A model generated the notes under the pieces. It was not told where the DNA came from. It saw nothing but the letters and a program-made list of their open reading frames with translations, and made no database searches. A program made the translations under genes and the position numbers. A DNA stretch of 64,000 bases, from assembly GCF_018603905.1 (NCBI RefSeq), contig NZ_JAHFZZ010000032.1:1-64000 (forward strand). Reading direction: 5' to 3'. This DNA comes from Nonomuraea sp. NEAU-A123 (GTDB taxonomy: Bacteria; Actinomycetota; Actinomycetes; Streptosporangiales; Streptosporangiaceae). Below, in pieces: positions 57,404-64,000 of this stretch (its first letter is position 1; each line of letters opens with the position of its first letter).

Positions 57404-59059
57404 ATGACACGCCATCCCGAGGGACCGGACGCGGCGCAGGCGACCCTACGGTCCGGCCCGGACGGCGACCGCGCCGACGCTCTCACGGTGACGGCTCTCC
57501 TCAACTGCCTGATCCGCGAAGTGGCCAGGCCCGAGAGCGGCCAGGACGACGGCCACCGGATCTACCGCTTGCCGACGACCGGCCACCTGCTGCGGGTACG
57601 CGCTGGACGCTACCCCGGGCACCCCGCCCTGTACACAGCCGGCGGCTGGCTCCCCCTGTCCCTGGACCTCCTGGTGGCACTGACCGCCGAGGAGCTGACG
57701 GCGTACACCGGCGTCTCCAACGGCACCCTCGCCGGCGAGATCCGCCACAGCAGGGACGTCGTCGCCACCCTGCTGGCCACCCGAACGCCGGCGGCGACCC
57801 CCGCACCGTTCCCGCCCACCGCGACCGCCCAGGCCTCGCCCACCGAGCTGTTCCTGCGGTCCGAGCAGGCCCTGGTCGCCGGGCACCGCTACCACCCGGC
57901 GCCCAAGGCCCGGGGCGGGCTCGGCCCGGACTCCTGGCTCCCTTACGCGCCCGAGGCCCGCGCCCGCTTCCCGCTGGCCCTGCTCGGCGTGCCGCCCGAG
58001 GCCGTACTGGAGGAGGGCGACCCCACCGCGCTGGACGGGCTCGGCCCGCCGCCGCCCGAGGGCGGCCTCCTGCTGCCCGCCCACCCCTGGCAACTGGAGC
58101 TGCTCGGCGGCCCGCCCGCCCTGCGCGACGGGCGGCTGCGGTACCTGGGCGAGACCACCACCGTGGCCGTGCCGACCTCATCGCTGCGCACGGTGTACCT
58201 GCCGGACGCGGACCTGTTCTGCAAGTTCAGCCTCGACGTCCGGATCACCAACGACGTCCGCCGCCTCTGGTCCCGCGACCTGCGCCGGCTGACCGCCGTC
58301 GACGGCCTGCTGCGCGCGGTCTTCGACGACCTGCCCGCGCACCTGCCGAGACCGTCCGTACTGTCCGACCGGGGTTACCGCACCGTGGACCTCGGCGACG
58401 GCGGCGAGGCGCTGGCGGTGATCGTCCGCGACGGCCTGGGAGCGCACCTGCGGCCCGGCCTGACGGCGCTGCTGGCGGCGGGGATCGGCGAGGGCTTCCC
58501 CGCCAACCCGCTCGACGGCCTCGACGAGGACCGCGCCCTCACCTGGTGGCAGCGCTACCTCGAGCACGTCGTACCGCCGGTCCTGCACGCGTACCTGCAC
58601 CACGGCGTGGTCCTGGAGTGCCACCTGCAGAACGTGCTCATCGGCGTGGACGCCGCCGGCACCCCGGCGCAGGCGATCTTCCGCGACCACGAGGGCGTCA
58701 AGCTGGTCACCGACCGGCACCCCGCCGTCCCGGGCGTCGGCGCCGCCTATGGCTGGGAGCGGCTGGTCTCCTGCCTGGTGACCAACAATCTGTGGGAGAT
58801 CGCTGGGGCGATCGAGGAGCGCCACGCCGGCCTCGGCGGCGAGCTGTGGGCGCGGGCCAGAGACCTGCTGGCCGGGTACGCGGGCGACCATGTGCGGATC
58901 CGCGCCCTGCTGGCGGCCTCCCACGTGCCCGCCAAGGCCAACCTGCTGCTGCGCTGGCTCGGCGCCGACGGCGGGGAGATGCGCTGCGTGCCCGTCCCCA
59001 ATCCGCTGCTACCAGTAGCGGACCGGCACAGAAACCGTGACTATGGTCATCGCTATTAG
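57404..59059 (+). CDS. NIS siderophore synthetase (IucA/IucC family), second
   Basis: A 551-residue IucA/IucC-type synthetase with LLLPAHPWQLELL, SSLRTVYLPDADLFCKFSLD followed by VRITNDVRRL, and LECHLQNVLIGVD followed by IFRDHEGVKL, plus a C-terminal FhuF-like region. The key Arg, Lys, His and Asp positions of the family appear intact. The ATG at 57404 has GAGGGGG upstream. It runs in the same direction as the lasso cluster; the precursor gene starts 82 bases after its stop, so read-through co-expression is plausible. Confidence 0.9.
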   Translation: MTRHPEGPDAAQATLRSGPDGDRADALTVTALLNCLIREVARPESGQDDGHRIYRLPTTGHLLRVRAGRYPGHPALYTAGGWLPLSLDLLVALTAEELTAYTGVSNGTLAGEIRHSRDVVATLLATRTPAATPAPFPPTATAQASPTELFLRSEQALVAGHRYHPAPKARGGLGPDSWLPYAPEARARFPLALLGVPPEAVLEEGDPTALDGLGPPPPEGGLLLPAHPWQLELLGGPPALRDGRLRYLGETTTVAVPTSSLRTVYLPDADLFCKFSLDVRITNDVRRLWSRDLRRLTAVDGLLRAVFDDLPAHLPRPSVLSDRGYRTVDLGDGGEALAVIVRDGLGAHLRPGLTALLAAGIGEGFPANPLDGLDEDRALTWWQRYLEHVVPPVLHAYLHHGVVLECHLQNVLIGVDAAGTPAQAIFRDHEGVKLVTDRHPAVPGVGAAYGWERLVSCLVTNNLWEIAGAIEERHAGLGGELWARARDLLAGYAGDHVRIRALLAASHVPAKANLLLRWLGADGGEMRCVPVPNPLLPVADRHRNRDYGHRY

Positions 59060-59069
59060 TAACCGAATA

Positions 59070-59084
59070 GCTACTGTCAGTAGC
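59070..59084 (+). promoter_or_regulatory. Palindrome upstream of the lasso precursor
   Basis: GCTACTG-T-CAGTAGC is perfect and lies 58 bases before the precursor start, 10 bases after the NIS stop. Outer arms ATCGCTA and TAGCGAT also pair. It could be an attenuator, terminator or operator that sets precursor expression apart from the synthetase. Confidence 0.5.
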
Positions 59085-59141
59085 GATGCCGGATAGGTAG
59101 ACAGGTCGTGTCCGGCCATCATCTCTGAAAGGAGAAGGGTC

Positions 59142-59267
59142 ATGCACGCACCAGCGGCGTACGAGCCGCCCGCCCTGGTTGAGGTCGGCGACTTCGCCGA
59201 GCTCACGTGCGGTCACCCGTCGGGCTTCGTCATCGACTGGCCGCCCCATCAGTGGTTCTCCGGCTGA
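59142..59267 (+). CDS. Lasso peptide precursor
   Basis: A 41-codon gene preceded by AAAGGAGAAGGG. The leader has the RRE-recognition pattern YxxPxLxxxGxxxxxT (Tyr7, Pro10, Leu12, Gly16, Thr22). By the rule that Thr is penultimate in the leader, cleavage after Cys23 gives the core GHPSGFVIDWPPHQWFSG. Gly1 and Asp9 of the core suit a nine-residue macrolactam ring, leaving a nine-residue tail with bulky Trp, His and Phe residues to lock the thread. The cyclase, RRE protein, peptidase and exporter follow immediately. The core matches no lasso peptide that I can recall. Confidence 0.9.
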   Translation: MHAPAAYEPPALVEVGDFAELTCGHPSGFVIDWPPHQWFSG

Positions 59268-59282
59268 CGGGCGGGAGCGACA

Positions 59283-61115
59283 GTGCTGGGTGAGATGTGG
59301 TTCGCCGTGCTCCCCGACGGTGAAGCAGGTCTTGCCGCGGCAGGCGTGCTGCTCCCCAGGGCCGGTCAGGTGATCGAGCACGCCTCCGGGCGGCCGTGGT
59401 TGATCGGCGACTGGCCCGGCCAACAGATCCGTCTGGCGGCCGTGGGAGCGGCGCGGGTGGCGGTGATCGGGCGCTGTCCGGTCACTGCCACCGACCTGGC
59501 CCTGCGGCTGGATCGGATATCCGACGTCGAGCGGATCGAGCAGGTCGTCGCCGGGCTGGCGGGCAGCTTCCACCTGGCCGCCTCGATCGACGGCCGGACG
59601 GCGGTACGCGGCACCGCCTCGGCCGTGCGGCGGATCTTCCACGCCCGCGTACGCGGTGTGACGGTGGCCGCCAGCCGCTCCGACGTGCTCGCGTGGGCGA
59701 CCGGCGGGCGGATCAACGAGCAGGTGCTGGCCACCCGGCTGCTGCCGAGCGGAGTGGTCGCCCCGCTGCAGGACCTCGGCGTGTGGCGCGACGTCACCTG
59801 CCTGCCCCCCGACCGGACACTGCTGATCGAACCCGACGGCACGACCCGCGTCCGCACCTGGTGGCACCCCCCCGAACCAACCCTGCCCATGCCCGAGGGG
59901 GCGGCCGCCCTCCGCGAGGCGCTGATCGGCGCCGTGGACACCTGCACCGCGGACGGCGGCACGATCAGCGCCGACCTGTCCGGCGGACTCGACTCCAGCA
60001 GCCTCTGCTTCCTGGCCGCGCGCGGCCCGGCAAGCCTGATCACCGTGCACTGCGAGGGCATCGACCCGGGCAACGACGACCCGGCCTGGGCCTTCCGCGC
60101 GGCCACCGCCCTGTCGACGGCCACGCACCTCGTCATCGGCAACGACGAGCTCCCGCTGTGGTTCGCCGGGCTGACCAAGTCCCAGCCGGCGATGGAGGAG
60201 CCGTCGGGCTGGGTCCGCGACACGGCGCGGCTGGCCGACCTGGCCTGGCGGCTGGGCACCGCCGGCTCCCGGCTGCACCTGATGGGGCTCGGCGGCGACG
60301 AGCTGTTCTCGCCCCTTCCGCCCTACCTCCACGACCTGGTCAGAGAGCGCCCGTTCACCGCGCCCGCGCACCTGCGCGCCCGCCGGGCCCGCTGGCGGAC
60401 CTCCTGGGGGCGGATGCTGCGGGCGATGGCCGACCGCACCGGCCACTCGGCCTGGCTGGGCCGCTGCGCCGCCGAGCTGCGCACCGCGCCCGCGGCCCCT
60501 GACCCGCACTCGATGGCATGGGGACCACCGCTGCGCATGCCGCCCTGGGCCACCCCCGGCGCCGTCAACGCGGCCCGCGACGTGCTGGCCGGGATCGCCG
60601 CCGCGCAGCCGGCGCCGCTGTCGCCGCGGCGCGCCCAGCACCAGGCCCTGCTCCACGCGCGCGCCGGCGGGGCCGGGCTGCGTCAGATCGACCAGGCCAC
60701 CTCCCGGCTGGGGCTCCCGTACGCCGCGCCCTACCTGGATGACGCCGTGATCGAGGCCGCGCTGTCGGTGCGGCTGGACCAGCGCGCCGGTCTCGGCCGC
60801 TGCAAGCCGCTGCTGACGGCGTCGATGGCCGGCATCGTGCCGTACGAGATGCTGGAACGCTCGACCAAGGGCGAATACAGCGCCGACTTCTATGCCGGAT
60901 GGCGGCGCCATCGTGACGGCGTGCTGGAGCTGTTCGACGCGTCGGAGCTCGGCCGGCTCGGTCTGATCGACCCCGGTGTCCTGCGTTCCGCCCTGCTCGA
61001 CGTGCACCCGCTGCCGCACGTCATGGGACCCCTGTCGCAGACGCTGGCCTGCGAGATATGGCTGCGCTCACTGACCCCCCTTCGGATGCCGGCCATGACC
61101 ACGGGAGATTCGTGA
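59283..61115 (+). CDS. Lasso cyclase (asparagine-synthetase-like C protein)
   Basis: A 610-residue asparagine-synthetase-B homologue. The C-terminal ATP pyrophosphatase domain has the P-loop SGGLDSS at 233-239 and downstream LMGLGGDELFSP. The N-terminal amidotransferase-like half lacks the catalytic Cys2, as in other lasso cyclases. It should adenylate the Asp9 side chain and close the ring with the new N-terminus. GTG at 59283 has GGGAG upstream, 15 bases after the precursor stop. Confidence 0.93.
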   Translation: MLGEMWFAVLPDGEAGLAAAGVLLPRAGQVIEHASGRPWLIGDWPGQQIRLAAVGAARVAVIGRCPVTATDLALRLDRISDVERIEQVVAGLAGSFHLAASIDGRTAVRGTASAVRRIFHARVRGVTVAASRSDVLAWATGGRINEQVLATRLLPSGVVAPLQDLGVWRDVTCLPPDRTLLIEPDGTTRVRTWWHPPEPTLPMPEGAAALREALIGAVDTCTADGGTISADLSGGLDSSSLCFLAARGPASLITVHCEGIDPGNDDPAWAFRAATALSTATHLVIGNDELPLWFAGLTKSQPAMEEPSGWVRDTARLADLAWRLGTAGSRLHLMGLGGDELFSPLPPYLHDLVRERPFTAPAHLRARRARWRTSWGRMLRAMADRTGHSAWLGRCAAELRTAPAAPDPHSMAWGPPLRMPPWATPGAVNAARDVLAGIAAAQPAPLSPRRAQHQALLHARAGGAGLRQIDQATSRLGLPYAAPYLDDAVIEAALSVRLDQRAGLGRCKPLLTASMAGIVPYEMLERSTKGEYSADFYAGWRRHRDGVLELFDASELGRLGLIDPGVLRSALLDVHPLPHVMGPLSQTLACEIWLRSLTPLRMPAMTTGDS

Positions 61116-61375
61116 TGCCCTTCAGCCTGCGCGGCGACGTGTCCGCCGCGCACTCCATCGACGGCATGGTGCTGCTCGACGAGCGCACCGGCCGCTACTG
61201 GCAGCTCAACGCCACCGCCACGCTGGTCCTGCGCGCCCTGCTCTGCGGCGCCGCTCCGGGCGAGGTGGCCAAGAGGCTGACCGGCGACCACCCGGGGCTC
61301 TCCGCCGAGCAGGCGGACCGCGATGTCGCCGGCCTGCTGGCGGCCCTGCGCCGAGCGGGACTGGTGATGTCATGA
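61115..61375 (+). CDS. PqqD-like RRE protein (lasso B1/E)
   Basis: An 86-residue PqqD-fold protein: MVLLDERTGRYWQLNATATLVLRALL and a helical end with DVAGLLAALRRAGLV. It should bind the leader peptide and deliver it to the peptidase. ATG at 61115 overlaps the cyclase stop (TGATG), and GGGAG is seven bases upstream; a GTG one codon earlier is possible. It overlaps the peptidase gene by ATGA. Confidence 0.92.
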   Translation: MPFSLRGDVSAAHSIDGMVLLDERTGRYWQLNATATLVLRALLCGAAPGEVAKRLTGDHPGLSAEQADRDVAGLLAALRRAGLVMS

Positions 61376-61797
61376 GCCACCCGATGACCCCCGAGGAACG
61401 CGCCTGGCCACCGCTCGTCCGGACCCCCGCCACGCTGCTGGCCGTCGCCGCGGCCCGGGCGCTGACCGCGCTCACTCCATACCGGCTCCGGTGCGTGCTG
61501 CAGGTGATCCGGCGCGGCGCCGTCGCCGCGACGGCCGCGCAGGCCCTGGCCGCCAGGGACGACGTGGTGGCGGTGAGCGCGCGCTGCGCCGGGCCCGCCT
61601 GCCTGCAGCGCTCGCTGGCGACGGCCATCCTGTGCCGGATGCGGGGCACCTGGCCCACCTGGTGCGCGGGGGTGCGCGTCGAGCCGTTCCGCGCGCACGC
61701 CTGGGTGCAGGTGAACGGGCAGCCGGTCGGCGAGCCCTACGCGGCCGGCTACTACCGGCCGATCATGACCGTCGCGGCCCCGACCACCGCGCCATGA
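61372..61797 (+). CDS. Lasso leader peptidase (B2, transglutaminase-like)
   Basis: A 141-residue protein of the lasso B2 family. Catalytic Cys77 lies in GPACLQRSLA and His109 in FRAHAWVQVNG. The third triad position often carries Asp in HAWVEVDG; here Asn115 appears at that point (inference from memory of the family). It cleaves the leader after Cys23 of the precursor. It overlaps both neighbouring genes by ATGA. Confidence 0.92.
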   Translation: MSHPMTPEERAWPPLVRTPATLLAVAAARALTALTPYRLRCVLQVIRRGAVAATAAQALAARDDVVAVSARCAGPACLQRSLATAILCRMRGTWPTWCAGVRVEPFRAHAWVQVNGQPVGEPYAAGYYRPIMTVAAPTTAP

Positions 61798-62741
61798 GGC
61801 CGGGGACGATCCACACCCGCTCGCTGCGCAAGTCCTACCAAGGCATGCGCGCGGTGTGCGGGATCAGCCTGAACGTCGAGGCCGGCGAGATGTTCGGCTT
61901 CCTCGGACCCAACGGGGCGGGCAAGTCCACCACGATCTCGATGCTGTGCACGCTGCTGCGCCCCAGCGGCGGCCGGGCGCTCGTCGCGGGCATCGACGTA
62001 CGCGACGACCCGAAGGAGGTACGCCGCCGGATCGGGCTGGTCTTCCAGGAGCCGACCGTCGACACGGACCTGACCGTCCGCGAATACCTCGCCTTCCACG
62101 CCACCCTGTACGGCCTGGGCAAGCACGACGCGCGCCGCCGGGTGGCCGAGGCCGCGGACCTCGTGGGCCTGACCGGCCTCGGCGACTCGCTGGTTCGCAC
62201 GCTGTCCGACAGCATGAGACGCCTCCTGGAGATCGCCCGCGGGCTGCTGCACGAGCCGGGGGTGCTGTTCCTCGACGAGCCCACGGTGGGCCTGAACCCG
62301 CAGGCCCGCGCGGAGATCTGGGAGCACCTGCGCGAGTTGCGCCATCGCCGGGCGATCACCGTGTTCCTCACCACCCATTACCTGGAGGAGGCCGAATACT
62401 GCGACCACATCGCCATGGTCGACCGGGGCCGCGTGGTCGCCGACGACTCGCCGGCCGCGCTCAAGCGGCTGATCGGCACGGACCGCATCCACCTGCGCAC
62501 CGGCGACGACCAGGCCGCGGCCGCCACGCTGTCCGACTACCTGGGCCTGGCCAGCGCGTGGGGGCCGGACGGCCTGTACGTCCAGGTGACCGACGCGGCC
62601 ACCGCCATCCCTTGGGTGTGCACCGTGCTGCGAGTGCCCGTGCACTCGATCGAGGTACGCCGGCCCAGCCTGGACGAGGTGTTCCTGCGCTACACCGGCC
62701 GGACCTTGGACGGCGCGGCGCGGTCGGGGGTGTCGCCGTGA
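61794..62741 (+). CDS. ABC exporter ATPase (DrrA type) of the lasso cluster
   Basis: A 315-residue DrrA/CcmA-like ATPase with Walker A GPNGAGKST at 38-46 and Walker B LFLDEPTVGLNP. The signature loop is LSDSM at 137-141 instead of LSGGM, changing both Gly residues. The C-terminal DrrA-like regulatory extension is present. It probably exports the mature lasso peptide and gives self-immunity with the next gene. Lasso clusters often use a one-piece LasD exporter; this two-gene form is an alternative. Confidence 0.88.
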   Translation: MRPGTIHTRSLRKSYQGMRAVCGISLNVEAGEMFGFLGPNGAGKSTTISMLCTLLRPSGGRALVAGIDVRDDPKEVRRRIGLVFQEPTVDTDLTVREYLAFHATLYGLGKHDARRRVAEAADLVGLTGLGDSLVRTLSDSMRRLLEIARGLLHEPGVLFLDEPTVGLNPQARAEIWEHLRELRHRRAITVFLTTHYLEEAEYCDHIAMVDRGRVVADDSPAALKRLIGTDRIHLRTGDDQAAAATLSDYLGLASAWGPDGLYVQVTDAATAIPWVCTVLRVPVHSIEVRRPSLDEVFLRYTGRTLDGAARSGVSP

Positions 62742-63556
62742 CCGTGAGCGCCTGCCTCACCACCTCGTCGCGCCTCCTGCACCGGCTCCTGTGGGAGGCG
62801 CGGGCCGCCCATGTGGTGTGGCGGCGGGAGCTGCTCCACTCCGTCCGCAACCCCGCCCGCCTGCTCATAGCGCTGGCCCAGCCGGTCGTCTACCTGCTGG
62901 TCCTCGGCACCGGGTTCGCCGCCATGCTGCCGATCCACGGCGGCTATCTCACCTACCTGTTCCCCGGCGTGCTGATGATGGCTGTCCAGACGCCCGCGAT
63001 CGCCATCGGCGCCTCCATCGCGGTCGACCGCGAGGCCGGTTTCCTCAGAGAGACGCTGGTCGCGCCCGTCCACCGGGTGAGCCTGCTGGCCGGTCGGTGC
63101 GCGGGCGGCTCCACGGTCGCCACCTTCCAGGGCGTGCTCGTCCTGGGCCTGGCGGGGCCGGCGCACATCCCGTACGCGCCCAAGCTGATGATCGAGCTGG
63201 TCGCCGAGATGGCGCTGCTCGCGTTCGCCATGACCGCGTTCGTCACCCTGCTGGCCGTGGTCATCGCCCCGGCGCCGACCTTCCACGCGATATTGGGGTT
63301 CACGCTGACCCCGATGACGTTCCTGTCGGGCGCGTTGTTCCCGATGGGGGGCCTGCCCGGCTGGCTGACCGCTCTCATGGTGGCCAACCCGCTCACCTAC
63401 GTGGTCGACCTGCTCCGGCGGACCATCGCCCCCTACCTCGTGCCGCAGGAGCCCACCGCCGGTCACTCGCCCATCCTCATGGAGCTCACCGTCACCGCCG
63501 CGGTCGGCCTGCTCTCCCTCCTCTTGGCCGCCCTTCGCCTCGCCCGCCCGCGCTGA
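62738..63556 (+). CDS. ABC-2 type permease of the lasso cluster
   Basis: A 272-residue ABC-2/DrrB-like permease with six predicted helices (SVRNPARLLIALAQPVVYLLVLGTGF, AFAMTAFVTLLAVVI, FTLTPMTFLSGALFPMGGLPGWL). GTG at 62738 overlaps the ATPase stop. Last gene of the rightward cluster; the next gene is convergent. Confidence 0.9.
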   Translation: MTVSACLTTSSRLLHRLLWEARAAHVVWRRELLHSVRNPARLLIALAQPVVYLLVLGTGFAAMLPIHGGYLTYLFPGVLMMAVQTPAIAIGASIAVDREAGFLRETLVAPVHRVSLLAGRCAGGSTVATFQGVLVLGLAGPAHIPYAPKLMIELVAEMALLAFAMTAFVTLLAVVIAPAPTFHAILGFTLTPMTFLSGALFPMGGLPGWLTALMVANPLTYVVDLLRRTIAPYLVPQEPTAGHSPILMELTVTAAVGLLSLLLAALRLARPR

Positions 63557-63566
63557 GGGGCGATCT

Positions 63567-64000
63567 CTAGACCAGGCCGACCATGAAACCCTCGTCGCGG
63601 ATGCCCAGGTAGGCGGCGGGACGATACTGCCGCATCGCCTGCTCGATGACCGGAATGTACTTGGGGTTGGAGCCGAGCGGGAGCCGATAGCCGTTCTTGA
63701 CCGTGTGGAACTCCCACAGGTGCTCCAGCTCCGGGTGGCGGGCGCGGAACCCGGGGTCGGCCGGGAAGAGGTCCAGGCGGACCATCACCTTGCGCATCAC
63801 ATAGTCGGCGAGCTTGACCCGGCGCTGCTGGGTGCGCGAGATGCCCACCCCCGCCAGCTCGGCCCACGGCGCGGACCACGGCTTGCCCTGGGGATCGTCC
63901 CAGCGGACGCCGTAGCCGTCGAAGACCAGCTTGCGGGGGCGGCTGAGCTTGCGCCACGTGATGATCGGCAGGGCGCCGATGGCCAGGAAGAGCAGCCCGA
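63567..64000 (-). CDS. Partial hypothetical membrane protein, 5' end outside window
   Basis: The reading frame is open to the window edge. The visible 143 codons begin in a hydrophobic stretch (GLLFLAIGALPIITW) and continue RKLVFDGYGVRWDDPQGKPWSAPWAELAGVGISRTQQRRVKLAD. It looks like a PH-like or bacterial membrane-flanked domain protein; I do not recognise the family. The stop lies just after the convergent lasso exporter. Confidence 0.7.
   Translation of the reverse strand, partial: GLLFLAIGALPIITWRKLSRPRKLVFDGYGVRWDDPQGKPWSAPWAELAGVGISRTQQRRVKLADYVMRKVMVRLDLFPADPGFRARHPELEHLWEFHTVKNGYRLPLGSNPKYIPVIEQAMRQYRPAAYLGIRDEGFMVGLV

Noticed and set aside
57350..59141. Iron box (IdeR/DmdR type) at the NIS promoters
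   Set aside because: I looked for TTAGGTTAGGCTAACC-like sequence in 57350-57403 and 59060-59141 and did not find it, so iron control is not claimed.
1..64000. tRNA, rRNA, CRISPR array, integrase or attachment sites
   Set aside because: None was recognised on reading either strand; the low-GC block therefore cannot be called an integrative element.

Overview
The window is high-GC actinomycete DNA. It has frequent GTG starts, tightly overlapping operons (ATGA, GTGA and TGATG junctions), many LacI- and ABC-type sugar systems, secreted multidomain glycoside hydrolases and a lasso-peptide cluster. Together these suggest a soil or plant-litter saprophyte, perhaps a Streptosporangiales-like genus, although the genus cannot be fixed from the sequence alone. 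No rRNA, tRNA, CRISPR array, integrase or replication origin was seen.

Left part (0.1-6.5 kb): a divergent quinone-reductase/HxlR redox pair, then a patchwork accessory region of visibly lower GC. This holds a 74-bp inverted repeat (1507-1580 and 3007-3080) around an unknown gene and a transposase relic, a divergent inositol-monophosphatase-like protein, an XRE-Nudix operon, a small conserved gene pair, and a stop-containing fragment of one member of that pair.

6.6-14.5 kb: a leftward operon coxM-S-L-xdhC/YHS-D-G-E. CoxL carries the AYxCSFR active-site loop of form I (true) aerobic CO dehydrogenase. The CoxG here has a long disordered tail of pentapeptide repeats and a C-terminal membrane anchor. 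14.6-22.2 kb: a secreted alginate-lyase-like protein and an esterase sharing a perfect palindrome, then a two-component system divergent from a lipoprotein plus MacAB-like ABC unit. 22.2-26.8 kb: a TetR regulator divergent from a second molybdo-flavoenzyme of the PaoABC aldehyde oxidoreductase type.

26.8-34.3 kb: arabinoxylan utilisation (ABC importer, GH51 arabinofuranosidase, LacI regulator, GH10-Fn3-CBM2 xylanase), with candidate LacI sites and xylanase-type GAAAGTTTC palindromes. 34.6-42.9 kb: a seven-gene operon (dehydrogenase, GH4, amidohydrolase, ABC importer, secreted spherulin-4/GH135 protein) that may harvest the fungal polymer galactosaminogalactan. 43.0-46.4 kb: an Rbs-type sugar importer. 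46.5-55.7 kb: an ECF sigma factor with a membrane partner, a self-regulating LacI protein, a repeat-rich secreted protein, several small proteins, and a ThuA plus Gfo/Idh pair.

Right end (55.7-63.6 kb): two divergent NIS siderophore synthetases directly adjoin a complete lasso-peptide cluster. The order is precursor, cyclase, RRE protein, leader peptidase and two-gene ABC exporter. The 41-residue precursor gene encodes a predicted 18-residue core with a Gly1-Asp9 ring. The exporter ATPase has a degenerate signature motif. This NIS/lasso neighbourhood is the best candidate for something undescribed.
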